A stretch of DNA of 64,000 nt from Cymbidium sinense (GCA_021442155.1 CM038216.1:90693666-90757665); one strand, 5' to 3'. Positions 23,031-36,238 are shown, counted from the stretch's first letter. Made by a program: numbers and translations. Notes: a model not told the origin generated them from the letters alone.

Positions 23031-26000
23031 CAACCCAAATCCAATCCATGTTCACCTTCTCAAATCGAACCTCAAGTTCAATTCAAACATCAAATTCAAA
23101 TCCAAATCTAAACCCAAATTCCAAAACCAAATGATTGAAATCCATGATCAAATCCAAACTTGAAACCCTTCCTAAGTCATATATAACCTATCCCATGGAC
23201 TTAGCCAAATCATAATCCAAAATCAATTGATTTCTCATAATCAATTTATATCTTCAATCATCTTCCTAAATATAAATCAAATCCATATTCAAATGATCAA
23301 AACTAAATCAAATTAAATCAAAATCTTCCTAAGCCATATGACTATCCATGGACTTAGCCAAATCTTAATCCAAATCAAGTCAAACTCAATTTATTTTCTC
23401 ACAAATCAATCATATTTTCAATCATCTTCAAATTTAAATGAAATATACATTTAAATCATCAAAACTTAATCAAACCAAATCAAAATCCAAACCTAAGCTA
23501 CATGACCCAACTCCATGGACTTAGTCAAATTCCTTCATTCCATAATCTAGATTCAATTGAATTTCTCATGAATCAATCATACCTTCAATCATATTCACAA
23601 ATATAAATGAAATCTATAATCATCAAGCCAAAAAATCAACTCAAGTCAAACCCAACTTAACACTTTTGACTTGAAATGTTCAAATGAACCAAAACCCATT
23701 TCAACCCAAAATTGTAATTGAATTTATATATCAATCACAAATCCATATATAAACTCAACTAAATCAAACTCAACCCAAAATCAAGCTGACTAAACCTAAT
23801 TGGTCCACTTGATCCAAAGTAGTCGATCTGACCTATTTGAGCCAAGTTCTAATCCTACCCAAATTGGATTGAACCAAGCCAATCAAAACTTCCCATCATG
23901 ATTGTTGATCATACTAAGTTGATCAATTATCACAAATTGGATCAAACCAAGTCAACTTGGTCATTTGACCAAGTCAACCCCTTAACCCATATGAACCCAA
24001 ACTAGCCAAATTATAACCTATGCCAAATCCCTTGAAACCAATTATTCATACCAAATCAAAATAAATATTTGAATATGACTTGACCTTCAATTAAGTCAAA
24101 CCAAACCTAATTGGCCCTCTTGACCCAAGTTGACCCAAATTGACCTAAAGGACCAAATTGGATCAAATCAAAATATAAATCAAATTGATTGCAAATGGGT
24201 CAAGTTCATTCCAAATGATTGTTGAACTTGCCCAAAGCGATTGGACCCAATTGAACCTAATTGACCTCAAATTTGCATAAAGGTTCAAGTTGGCCTAAAT
24301 CAAAACCAACTACAAGTTAATTGAAACCAAAGTCGACAATCATTTTCAATTGGTCAACTAAACCCAAACCAACAACCAACCTTAGCTAATTTGGCCAAGT
24401 TAGTCAAATTGGTCAACTTAACTCATTTGACCCAAATGAATTCAAATGAGCCAAAATCAAATATAAGCCAAACTAAACCAAACCAATTGAACCAAAATAT
24501 CCCAAATGATCATATGAACTTTAAACCCTTGGTTTGACCCAATTTAACCAATTGGTCAACTAACCAATTTGATCTAAATGAGTGAAATTGAGCCAAACCT
24601 AACCAAATCAACTCCAATTGACTTGAAATTTAGGCTAACCCACTTTTGGCTCATTTCAAATCTACACAAATCAAATCTAGTGCCAAATGATCATTCTACC
24701 ATTGGGTCAAGGGCATCACATGAGACAAATCACCCATGTAAGTGGTCATTTCCTTTCCTTGGACACTTGGTAATCTCCCAATGGTCCACCTAGGCATAGG
24801 ACACGCTTGCCCAACCTAACCCAGGGGTGGTTGGGTTATACCCATGGATGGTGAAATCATCACCCTCCCCATTGGAGCATTTGAAAACCATAGGACACCC
24901 ATGATTCCTCCTTGGTAGCCACATCACACCTTCAACCAACCAAACCAAGCCAACTCACCTCCTCCACGCCACCCACGACTCCGAGATGGTTGGGAAGAAG
25001 CCAAACATGATCCCCCGCCCGATCAAGATTAAGGGGGGTATACACCCACTCATTTCAACTCAAACACACACAAAAATCATTCCTCAAAGCCCTAGCTACC
25101 CAAGACGAGCCGCTAGAGCCATTCCTTAATCCCCCAAGCTCATTCTTCGATCAAAAAATGGCATCCCCGTCTGTCCCAAAATGGACACTCCAATTTCTAG
25201 CCTAAATTCCATATTTCTACATCAAACTCAAATTAACTTTGTACACTCCTTCCCTAGGCCTCATCGAGCAAGAATGAATTATCTCCCAAGCTTCCAGCAG
25301 GAGGTGGGACTTGATCAAACAGCTCCAAATAATCAGTTCATGGCCTTCTGAGCGAACGTTAAGGAATTGATCCAATTGCTGCTCAACGGGGCTTCGTATC
25401 CACTAGATGAAGCTTCCTCAATCGTTTGAGCCACTAATCTTGAGCTTCGGTGAGGTATGCTTCCAAAATTGATCCTTAGGCAAAAATGGGTTGGAGCTTT
25501 TTGAAGAAAACTTGCATCTCATGTGATCTTGACCATTTGATCCTCTCCAATCGATGTTGTGAAGGTGTGGGATCCTTTTGGAGTTGATAAAATGGCGAAG
25601 GACTCCATTCTCCCTCACTTGGGTGATGTTAGATCATGCATTCATTCTTTGTGATTGGGAACGATAGTGATTAGATTCTATATTGATCTGATTTAATCCT
25701 ATTAAGCTGTTAGATTAATCATAGTCGTTCAAGCTTAGATCAGATGGCAGAAGAGAAAATGCATCCGTAGCCATGTGAGTAAGATAAGTTTTAAGTAGCC
25801 AATCCCATGGTGCATGTGGAAAGTACACACGCATGTCACCACATGGTGCCAATAGGTTAGGCTTTAATTAGACTTAATTAATCATATTTAATGAGAAACT
25901 TCTAAAATCATAAAAAAAAATCTAGAAATAACAAAAATGCAAATAAATACTCATTTTAAAGGTATTTGAGGAGAATTAATTTAAAATGATCTTAACTAAT

Positions 26001-27215
26001 TTTAAATAGTAATTAAGGTTTAATTACAAAATTAATTAACTTAATTTTATAATTACTTAAGCAATTAATACCAAATTTTATGGGTTAATTTGGGGATGAC
26101 CTGCCTCCTATGATTTTCTTGGGATTTATTGCTAATTAGGAAAATTGACTAATTAAACCTACTACTCTTTTATAATTAATGATTAATTAATCTCATGACA
26201 TTAATAAATTAGTCAATTAAGTTTATTAATCATTGTTCAATAAGTGAACTAAGGAATAGGGTTGGGTCCTAAGTTCATTTCACCTTTTTTAAAATGTATA
26301 ATTAATTAAATCAAATTGAAATCATAATCACATCAAACTGAACTAAATAAATCATGGGCTAGATCTTTAGGTGTTTAATAACCTAAAGGCATTTAATGAT
26401 ATTATAGTTAGTCCACATGTGTGGAAAAACCATAAGAGTAATTAATTAAGTCTCTTAATATAGCTAACTATTAATCATGAGCCAATTGCATTAGGCCCCT
26501 TTTATTTCCTAAGATCATTGCAAGTTTATTTTTCGATGTCATGTTGGCTCATAATTATTTAGTTAATTACTTTAAGGTGACATAAATAAGGGTAATTAAT
26601 TCATCTAATTAAGGATTCAACTTAATTAACCAATAAAATCAACTTAATTACATTTCCTTAAATTAAATCAAATCACTAATGTGGGAACAGGTTTAAAATA
26701 GTAAGTGATGATTTCTCTTCTCCTCTTTAAATCAAATCAAATCCAAAATTTAATTAATAAAGAAGCTTTGGCTTGCTTCAAATAATCTTATTTAATTTGA
26801 TTGTCCTTAAGAACTAGTTTGGTTGAATGAATTACATGCTTATATTTGATTGTCATCTTTCCAATCAAGTTAAAATTGGTATGTTATTTCAATTCATGCA
26901 TCCATCATTTCAAAATTGAGTAAAATAAAATGGATTTCCTTTATGGAAGCTTGCATGTGTTGATTTAATTTAAAATATTATTGGCTATTATTAAATCCAA
27001 ATGTATTTTTCAAAAGCTTATACTAATAATATGTGTTATGATGCTAGTTATAAATACATAAGAAATGCATGTGCTTATAGCTTAAGTGTATGAATGTTGA
27101 GTTCTCTTTCCTATTCATGTGTTGATTTATATAAGATTGAATGGTAATGGGTATATAGTATGGACATTTAGGGTTTAGCTATCCCCAAGGAGGTCATTTG
27201 ATTACCTCACTTCCC
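23031..27215. mobile_element. LTR-like AT-rich segment, copy 2
   Basis: Collinear with 12351-16679 but with many small deletions, for example at about 25760-25840 where several short pieces of copy 1 are missing. It holds the same caaatc-rich first part, the same conserved stretch around 25020-25060 (taaggggggtataca) and the same right edge at cacttccc. No coding sequence is supported. Confidence 0.55.
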
Positions 27216-27290
27216 TTGGTTTGTTACTTGGTTGATGAAATCGAAAAAATGAAATGTTGAATCTGAATTTGTTCTCTTTTAAAAAAAACA
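27216..27290 (+). pseudogene. GR-RBP 3'UTR end fused to retroelement (second copy)
   Basis: Same fusion point and content as 16680-16752, followed by an A-run and CCCTAAA-type repeats. Confidence 0.78.
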
Positions 27291-29799
27291 AAAAAACTAA
27301 AACTAGAACCCTAAATCTAAAATAAAACCCTAAACTCTAAACCCTAAACCCCTAAACCCTAAACCCTAAAACTCAAAAATCCTAAACCCAAACCTAAACC
27401 ATAAAACAAACTAAACCCTAACCAACAAACCTATTCTAAATAAAACCTAAAAAAAAAAAATAAGAAAACCTAAACTAAATATAATAAAAAAAATAAAATA
27501 AAAAAACTAAATTATAACCTAAACCAAACCTAAACCAAACCTAAACCTAAAATAAAATAAAATAAAAAATAAAACTAAAATAAAATAAAATAAATCAAAA
27601 CCTAAACTAAACTAAAAAAATAAAATAAACCAAAATATAAAACCTAAATAAAATAAAAACTAAAAATAAAATAAAAATAAAGTAAACCTAAACTTAAAAA
27701 TAAAATAAAATCTAAAATCTAAACCATAAACTAAAAAAAACCAGAACCTAAAATAAATAAAATAAAATAAACATAAACCTAAACTAAAATAAATAAAATC
27801 TAAACCAAAACATAAAAAACTAAACCTGAACCTTAAACAAAATATAATAAATTAAACTAAAAATAAACCTAAACCTAATATGAAAACCTAAAACATAAAC
27901 CTAAAAAACAAAATAAAAACCTAAACCTAAACCTAAAAATAAAAAAATAAACCTAATTCTAAAAAAAATTAAAATAAAACTAAACTAAAAAATAAACATA
28001 AACCTAAACCTTAACCTAAAAAATAAACAAAAATAAACCCTAAACTAAAATAAATAAATTAAACTAAATTAAAAAAATATAATAAATAAAAATAAATAAA
28101 AAACAAACTAAATAAACTAAACAAACATAAACCCACCGGTTTACTTAATTTTTTTAAAAAAAACCCTAAACTATAAACCCTGAATCCTAAATCCTAAACC
28201 ACTAACCTGGCTAAACCCTAAAACCACCAAACCCTAAACTCAGCAAACCTGGTAACCCTAAATCTTAAGCAGACTAAACCCTAAACCACAACCTAAATCT
28301 AACCCTAAACCCTAAACCTTAAATAACCTTAAAACCCTAAACCAAAACCTAAACTAAATAAATTAAATGAATAAAAAAATTAACCTAAATAAAATAAAAA
28401 TAATTAAATAAATAAATAAAATACTAAACAAACTAAACCTAAACTGCCGGGTTTGTTTTAAATTTCTTTTAAAACCCTACCTTAAAACCCTAAATCAACC
28501 TAAACCCCACAAACACTCCATAACTGACCCTCTTCCCTCCTAAATGACCTGGGCTCTACCCAAATCCTGGGCCTAAACTGAGCTATCCTGGCCACCAGGC
28601 CCAAGGACTAAACTAGCCCCAATCAACTGACCTAAATCATGGCTAACCTAAACCTCCCTATTATACCCTAAATCATAAAGCTCTAAACCTACACTAAACC
28701 CACCATAACTGAGCCCTGACTCACTACTATACCAAACACTGATCACTAATCCTACCCAAAACTACCCTAAAATTAAACCACTAAACCACTTCCACCCTGA
28801 CCCACCCTAACCTCTAAACCCACCCTAAACCCTAAATCTTAAACACTAAATCCTAGAAACCTAAAAACCTCAACCTAAACTAAATAAAACCTTAAAATAA
28901 ATAAATAAATAAACTTAAACAAAAATAAAATAATAACATAAATTAAAATTGAACCTAACCCTTAAAATAAAATAAATAAATAAAATTTAAACTAAATAAA
29001 AAAAATAAAAACATAACCCAAAATCAAACCTAAACCTAAAAATAAAATAAAATAAACTAATAATAATAAAATTAAAATAAAATAAATAAAACTAAACTAA
29101 AATAAATAAAACCTAAGAATAAAATAAATAAAATAAAGAACTAAACATAATAAGAAATATAAACTTAAAATAAGATAAAATAAGAACTAAATAAAAAATA
29201 AAACTTAAAAAATAAACCTTAAAATAAAACCTAAAAATAAATAAAATATAAAACTTAAACCTAAAATAAAAATAAAATAAAGAAAATAAAATAAACCTAA
29301 ACCTAAACTAAACTAAACTAAAATAAATTAAACCTAAACCAAAACTTATAAACTAAATAAAATAAAATAAACTAAAAATAAACCTTAACCTAAACTAAAA
29401 AATAAAACCTGAAAATAAACCTAAAATAAAAACCTAAAACTTAAACCTAATAAAATAAAATAAAAACCTAAACTAAACCTAAAAAAAAATATAACCTAAA
29501 CTAAAAATAAAATAAAAATAATTAAACCTAAATCTAAATAAACTAAAATATAAAAAATAAAACCAAAATAAATAAACTAAACTAAATAAAAATAAAATAA
29601 ATAAAATAAACCAAATAAATAATAAATAATAAACAATAAACATATCTACTAAATAAACCCTAAAATAACTAACTAAAACCTAAATAAAACTAAACCTAAA
29701 ACCCTAAAAACTAAAAAACCTAAACCTAAAATAAATAAAATAAACCTAAACCTAAAACCTAAATAACCCCACCCACCTAAACCAAATACATAATTACCA
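27291..29799 (+). repeat. Telomere-derived array H, two or more sub-blocks
   Basis: Near-canonical units occur at 27300-27430, 28150-28340 and 28470-28870. The latter two hold unusual words (cctgggc, ctgagc, ccaccaggcc). A-rich degenerate units fill 27430-28125 and 28870-29790. A perfect marker hairpin lies at 28128-28143 and a diverged one near 28441-28480. This tract is about 1.6 kb longer than its counterpart in unit 1. Confidence 0.87.
28128..28143 (+). repeat. Inverted-repeat marker TAAACC-N4-GGTTTA
   Basis: Perfect 6-bp arms with spacer cacc, followed by ctta, a T-run, an A-run and then CCCTAAA units. Confidence 0.6.
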
Positions 29800-30119
29800 G
29801 AATGGCAGAGGAGCTGGAGGCAGGCGGGTGAGGGTTATCAGCGTGGTGGTGGGGATCTGGAGATGGTGGATATGAAGTTAGTGGTTGTAGTAGTGGTTGA
29901 TGTCAAGCTTGGAGGAGTGATAGGGTTCATAGTGGTGGTGGGGTGGAGCGATAGGTCATGGATATGATGGTGGATCCTGCGACTTCAGAGGTCAATCTGA
30001 TATACTGCTTAATCTATGTCATCACTTGTGTTTTAGAAAACCTGGTGTGTTACTTGGTTGATGAAATCAAAAAGAATAAATGTTGAATCTTAATTTATTC
30101 TCTGTTAAGAAAAAAAAAC
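29800..30119 (+). pseudogene. GR-RBP 3' fragment, copy 5 (internal deletion)
   Basis: It starts at the shared truncation point (gaatggcagagg) and runs through a shortened Gly-rich tail (ggatatgatggtggatcctgcg). It skips the last codons and early 3'UTR as in copy 4, and ends with the conserved 3'UTR segment and an A-run beside telomere repeats. The reading frame is broken. Confidence 0.8.
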
Positions 30120-30625
30120 AAAAATCCTAAAAATTTAATTAAAACTTAAACCCTAAACCTAAACATAAACTAAATCCTAAACCCTAAACTCTAAAACCCT
30201 AAAAAGCCCTAAACCTACTCTAAACCCTAAAACCTAAACCCTAAACCCTAAACCCTAAACCTAAACCCCAAATCCTAAACCATAAACTCCAAAACCCTAA
30301 AACTTAAAACCCTAAACCCTGACTAACTTTAAAACCCTAAACCTAAAACCCAAACTCCCTAAACCTAAACCCACCTAAACCCTAAATCCTAAACCTCCCA
30401 AAGCTAAACCTCTCTAACTCTTACCAAAACTACACTACCTTAAACTAAACAATATCCTCCACTAACCCTAAACCACTCCTAAAACTTAAACTTAAACCCT
30501 AAACTCCCTAAACCCTAAACCTACACTAAACCTCTAAACCCTAACCCTAAACTCTAATCCTAATCAACCCTAAAACCACCCTAAACCTAAACCCTAAAAC
30601 TAAACTAATTATTAAAACCAAGACA
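30120..30625 (+). repeat. Telomere array I, canonical with variants
   Basis: CCCTAAA-type units with scattered ctccc and ccacc interruptions (30350-30480). It corresponds to array G of unit 1 and leads into the LINE 5' end. Confidence 0.88.
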
Positions 30626-30659
30626 AAAAACTAATCTTTGATAAAACTCTATTCCCTAT

Positions 30660-31600
30660 GGTGCTCTAGCGATTTCATTTCCCCCATTCATCGACTCATT
30701 CCCGTCATGCATTTTATTGGATCCTTCATCATTCTCGACTCATTTCCATAGTTTCTTTCAATCTCTGGTTGCTTGCGTTCTGTATCTCTTCAAATATGGC
30801 TACGTGATCTCATACCCATGGCTTACATCTCCCATTTTGGATGATCCTAGCATCAATTTTGAGGATTAATGAACCCAATGCCATTTTGCTATTAAATCCA
30901 TTAAGGATGCACTTTTGGTAAGAGCTCTACCTCTTGACTTGGTGAATCTAATTTTGACTTCTTTTTGTGTTTATGCAAGATCATGTGTTCAGATCTTGAT
31001 GTCAAAAAAGCTTGCAAAACCTTTTGAATTACTTTGATTGACAAATTTACTCTATGGCGATGCACAAGATCTAGCTTTTTCATAACCTTAAACTTTTGGG
31101 CACTTTCTATTAGCTTGATTAATCCAAGACATATTTTGATTCAACTTACAAATGATTTGGATTATTCATGAGTTTTCTCACATTGATCTTATTTTGTCTT
31201 TAATTATCAAATGCGTTTGTTGAAGTGGTCTCCACTTTTGATATAAAAAGAGGAATCACCTATTATTTTTTGTGTGGTTAGCTCTTCCAAATATGAGAAT
31301 CCATTATGTTACCCACCGGTTTTATTTTTGTCGAGGTTCTTTTAGGTCGGCCTCCAAATCGATAAGGAGATCTGTGAGATCTGTCCCTCTACTCATATAT
31401 TGGTTGAACATATCTAAAAGAAACATCCTAAGGATGTCTAGATTATATCGAAAAGTTTGGCTATTTATAAAGGTCAAATTTGAAAATTTTTTGGTTTTTA
31501 TTCCCTTATAAGATACATGGTCATGATAATTTGGAGTGTTTATTCTTCACCCACATCTTAAAAAAAATTTGGAATGATCCTAACTCTAAAGTTTCTTGAT
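30660..31600 (+). pseudogene. LINE B ORF1 remnant
   Basis: ORF1 of plant L1 elements encodes an RNA-binding protein that coats the LINE RNA. Around 31272-31320 the sequence gives WLALPNMRIHYVTH, the central part of the DUF4283-type domain, followed by a Ser/Arg-rich stretch in a shifted frame. A zinc-knuckle remnant (KIHGHDNLEC) is readable at about 31508-31540, with its first Cys changed. An upstream piece near 30850-30930 resembles the start of ORF1. At least three frame changes are needed to follow the protein, so it is non-functional. Confidence 0.75.
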
Positions 31601-32259
31601 AAAGTTAATAAAATAATTTTATGCCTAAAATAATTTAAATGTTAATATTAGGTTGATTCTTTGGAATCATCGATGTTCCTAATATTCATGATTCTACTTC
31701 TCATTTCGATCATAACAAAGGTACTAATAATGTTGAGAAAGATGGTTTTACCTTTCTTTACATGAGAACATGCCTATTTTGGCTAATTCCAAATTCAAAG
31801 AGGTAGAAAAAAATGATGATTCACTCTCTAATGAGTCTTTACTTCTTTAATTATGAGGATTTAAATGATTTAAATGATAAAAATTTATTCTTGAGCAAAA
31901 CATTGATTTTAACATTGGTAATGCTTTGAATGGTATAACTTCTTCTCCTTCCCTAATTCCAAGATTGATCTTCACATTCTAATTTCAATAAAATTCTAAG
32001 TTTGAAAATGTTCTTGATCCATATCCATATTAATATTCTAATCAATCTATCCAAGGTGACACTTGGATAAATAGAAATTTTCAAACTATTTTTAAAATGA
32101 AATCTAAAAACTCAAGATGCAACCTCTAATCTTGCGGATCTACATAAATAATGTATAATTTCAATTTTTTGGCTTAGGAGTGGTTTTGTTATTCTTCTCT
32201 CTCTCTCTTTATTATTATCCTTTAATTTCCTTTTATAATTTTCTTTATTTTTAATTCTC

Positions 32260-32900
32260 TTATTTAGAATGTTAGAGGGATTGGTACCCTCATTGTTCAT
32301 AATCATATTAGAAATCTTTCGAATTAATAATATCTCTTTACTTATTTATTGAACCTCTTATTGCTGATAAAATCAATCATGTTGCTAGAATGCTTGGTTT
32401 CAATAATTTTTCTCTAACATCATAATAAAATTTGGTGCTTTTGAAATAGCTTCTTAAATGTTTTAATTTTAGATGATCTACAACAAGTTGTTAATATTCA
32501 CTTTTCTTTTGGTGATTGATTATGTGTTGGGCTCTTGTATATGCTTCTTGCAATAGAGTCGAATGTTCTTTTGGAGAATTTGAGAATTTTTGATCTTTCT
32601 GTTAACAAACCTTGGCTAGTCGGCGGTGATTTCAACACTATTCTGTATTCTTCAGAAAGATGGGATGGTTGCTCACCTAATATTCATTTTATGCAAGAAT
32701 TTTCTAATATAATTCTTTTGCAATCTTATTGACATTGATTTTGAAGGTTTTAATTATACTTGGTAAAACTCTAAGCTCGGCAACATCTTGATAGAATTCT
32801 TTTCAACTCTCATTAGATTAATCAATGGCTTCTTACCTCTATTGAACATTTGAGTAGAACTTTATCGGTCATGCCCTCTTTTGATTTTTGTTAAAGATAA
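32260..32900 (+). pseudogene. LINE B endonuclease domain remnant
   Basis: The AP-type endonuclease nicks target DNA. Its start (NVRGIG at about 32270) and middle (ADKINHVARMLGFNNFS near 32360-32410) are readable. The longest intact part, 32535-32732, carries WLVGGDFNT, a conserved motif of the domain, then CSPNIHFMQEFSNII. Near 32865-32880, where copy C keeps the catalytic SDH, this copy reads tatcggtcatgcc and the motif is lost through a small deletion. The domain is broken by several stops. Confidence 0.78.
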
Positions 32901-33169
32901 CCCTAAAAGATTAAATACCTCATCATCTTTTATATTTCAAAATATGTGGCTTCATCATCTAGATTTTCTTAAAGTCATGGCCATTAATTGGATTGCCCCT
33001 TTACACCCTGATAATTAGATTAGGGGTATGCATAGATTATTAAGTTTAAGGCTCAAGTTTGGTGGAACATAACTTTTCACTTTTGGTTTTGGATCTAGAA
33101 AATACTATTTTGACTGATTCTTTTAAGCTCAAGGATTTGAATGAAGCAAAAGTTAATCTTGTTAATTAT

Positions 33170-34980
33170 TAGAATATGAAAGAGACCTATTGGCAAAAAA
33201 AAGCTGCTAGTAAACATATTGCCGATGGGGACAAGAATACTAGGTATTTTTGTGCTTTATGTAATAAAAAAAGAGCTTTAAATTCTATCAAAAAAATTAA
33301 AAGTGATAATGGAGATTGGATCACTGATACTAATGTTATTAAAGATTCAATTATTAACCACTTTAGAAATATGATTAACAAAAGCCACTCTTTTGAAGCT
33401 ATTTCTAATTTGCATTTGATCCCCTCTATTATTATCAATGATTACAACCATTGGCTTACTAGGTTGCCTACTAAAGATGAGATTGGTAAAGTTCTTAATA
33501 GCATGAACATTGATTCTGTTACTAGTTCGGAGGGTTACACAATTCAATTTTTTTAAAATTGTTTGCCTATTATTGAGCATGACTTAATTGATGCTATTGT
33601 TGATTTTTTTATTAGCAATCCTCTCCCTAAATATTTTTCAAGCACTTGCAATGTTCTAATATCTAAAAAAGATAATCCAGATTCTTAGAGTGATTTCAAA
33701 CCTATTTGTCTTTGTACTTTCTTTAATAAATTGATTTCTAAAATTTTTACTAATTGACTTAGTCCTTTGCTTCAAAAAATTATCTCCCTCAAACAAACTG
33801 GTTTTGTTAGAGGGAGATCTATATCTGATAACATTCTTCTTGCTCAAGAGCTTATCCATGATTTGGATGTTCCTTCTAGAGGTGGTAACATCCCTTTTAA
33901 ATTAAATATTTCTAAAGCCTTTGATAATATTTCTTGGGATTTCCTTTTAAATATCTTGCATTTATTTGGTTTCTTTGATAATTTCATTAACCTTATTAAA
34001 AATTGTATTAATAATGCTGGTTTTCTATTCTTCTTAATGGTGAAGCTTTAGGCTTTTTTCCTTCTTCTCATGGTTTGAGACAAGGAGATCCTTTGTCCCC
34101 TTCTTTGCTTATTATTGCTGTGGAATACCTTTCAAGCAATTTAAATGATTTATTCAATAAAAATCCTAGCATGTACTTTAGAACTCTTGGTGGTATCCCT
34201 ATTTCTCATTTTAGCTTTGTAGATGATTTCATTATCTTTTGTAATGCTTCCCTTCATCATATCAAAAGACTTAAGAAATTTTTAAATATTTTTGGTAGAG
34301 AAAGTGGTCTTTCTATTAATGAAAGCAAGAGTTGCTTCATTACCTCCTCAAAAATTTCTAATAACAAAATCAATCATATCTTGAGAATCACTAACTTTAA
34401 ACACCAACAACTCCTATTAAATATCCAAGTGCTATTCTTTTAAAAGTAAAAAAGATCCCATCTTTTTTATGAGCTTATCCAAAAAATTTCTAATAAAATT
34501 TCAATGTTGGAATTTCACTTACTTTCTTTTGGTGGTAGGCTTACTTTTCTTAGGAGTACTCTTAATTCGTTGCCTTTATATCTTATTCAAGCCATTATCC
34601 CTACTAATTCTATCTGAAATAGAATTGATTGTCTCCTTAATAAATTTTTTTTGGGCTCTAATAATTTGGTTAAAAAGATGCATTGGACTTCTTGGCATAA
34701 ATGTTGTGGTTCTTTAGGTGAAGGTGGGCTTGGATGCAAATCTATTCATGAAGCTATTACTTCCTTCTTATATAAACTCTAGTGGAATTTTAGAAAAAAA
34801 GATAGGTTTTGGGGTAATTTTATTACTGTTAAATACTACCAGGGTAAGCATTCTCTTATTTGTTCTTATAAAGTGGGTGACTCCCGGTTTGGAAAAGGCT
34901 TTGCTCCATTAAATGGGAGAATCCTTGATATCTTGGGTATAAATTCAAGATCTTCTTTCTTTTGGCAAGACAATTGAATT
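33170..34980 (+). pseudogene. LINE B reverse transcriptase remnant
   Basis: The RT copies LINE RNA into DNA at the target. Frame 33176-33556 covers the region before the fingers (KETYWQKKAASKHIADGDKN) up to LNSMNIDSVTS. After a stop the domain continues through LPKYFSST, IISLKQTGFVRGRSISDN, LNISKAFD (motif A), GLRQGDPLSPS (motif B, 34072-34105) and FVDDFIIFCNA (motif C, about 34214-34246). Motif A has aat at 33905-33907, so the first catalytic Asp is Asn; copy C has gac there. The thumb region follows with stops near 34440. The enzyme would be inactive even without the stops. Confidence 0.85.
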
Positions 34981-35769
34981 TGTGGTGGTTCTATTGATGC
35001 TATTTTATCTACCCATTACTGCTATAAAACTTAACTCATTTTGGCTTAATAATAAGTGGAATGATAGTAAACTTACCAATTTTATTCCTATCTCTTTTGG
35101 ATAAATTTAGATATTCCTATCCTTTCCAACAAGCTAGATCAAATTCTTTTAAAATCTTATAATGGAGATTTTATTCTTAAAGATGCTTGGAATTATAGAG
35201 ATGCTCATACTTCTTTTATTGTATTTATTAAACTTTAGAATAATATCATCCCTATCTCTTATTCTCTTTACTTGGAGAATTGGAAAACTTCATTTATTGA
35301 CTCTTTGCTATGGGATAAAGGCTTTCATTAACCTTCCAAATGTTATTATTGCTTTCATATCAAAAATGTTAATCATGTTTTTGTCAATGGTGTTATTGCC
35401 TCCAAATTATGGTTTTGGTATGATGATCTTTTTAATACTAACCATTTCAATGGCTTTGTTTCTTTATATCAACTTCCTGAAGCCTGTTTCCAAAAACTTG
35501 TGAAAGTTCATATCAAAGTTTTAATTGCCATTACCTTTATTTAGTTCATATGGATTGATAGAAATGATGCTAAATATCATGGTATTCTTATGAATCATAA
35601 AAAAATTATTGCTAGAACTAAGAAAAATTGATGCATTATTTAATGCTAATTTAATTACTAACACACATTTTAGAGATTGCAAATTTATGGCAAAAAAATT
35701 GGGTCTTTACCGACCTTAGATCTCCTTCTGTAAAGAAGATAATATTATATATTGGATAAAACCTCATAG
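34981..35769 (+). pseudogene. LINE B region between RT and RNase H (zf-RVT type)
   Basis: Plant L1 ORF2 carries a Cys/His-rich zf-RVT domain between RT and RNase H. Here PSKCYYCFHIKNVNHVF (about 35335-35385) keeps the Cys-x2-Cys and His pattern, with VNGVIASKLWF after it. Frames shift between 35162-35503 and the rest. No catalytic role; it is thought to help nucleic acid binding. Confidence 0.65.
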
Positions 35770-36238
35770 CAATATTATTAAAATTAATATAGATGGCTCT
35801 ATATCTTAGAATACATTTCGTTGTGGTGGTATTTTTAGGGATTTTAAAGGTAATGTCATTTATTCTTTTGCTTATCCTCTTAAAGCTTGTTCTATTATCT
35901 ATCTTTGGTGGTTGTAAATAAGCTATTGACATTTGTTTACAAAAGGTTTCTTCAATATTTGGATTGAAGTTGATGCTCTCTTACTCATTGACATGCTGAC
36001 TTCCACTAAGATGGGGAATGCAGATTTATTCTATCATCTTAATCCTACTAGAGCTCTCCTCTCTCAAGTATGCTTTAAAATTCACATTTTGCATGAAGGA
36101 AATGCACAAATTATCACGGCTAATCAAGGTACTAAGTTAAATGATCTCACTCTTTATGATCATCTTAATTTACCTAGACAATTGAAAGGCTTGGTTAATC
36201 TGGATAACACGGGATTACCTTATCTTAGAAATTAATCT
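35770..36238 (+). pseudogene. LINE B C-terminal RNase H remnant
   Basis: Some plant L1 lineages end ORF2 with an RNase H domain that removes template RNA. The start IKINIDGS (35778-35801) keeps the first catalytic Asp, followed by CGGIFRDFKGNVIYSFA. A stop and a frame change occur near 35910. Frame 35933-36235 then gives the rest (IWIEVDALLLIDMLTST, ANQGTKLNDLTLYDHLNLP) and ends at its natural stop taa at 36233-36235. The long open end suggests this part decayed less than the rest. Confidence 0.8.

Larger units (their letters stand above)
20942..31591. repeat. Tandem duplication unit 2 (gypsy-GRP-telomere-LINE)
   Basis: The counterpart of unit 1, about 1.2 kb longer mainly because its telomere array (27291-29799) is longer. 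Its LINE continues past the duplicated part to a full-length element, while unit 1's LINE stops at the breakpoint. The unit junction at 19665/19666 joins LINE ORF1 to gypsy integrase sequence. Confidence 0.82.
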
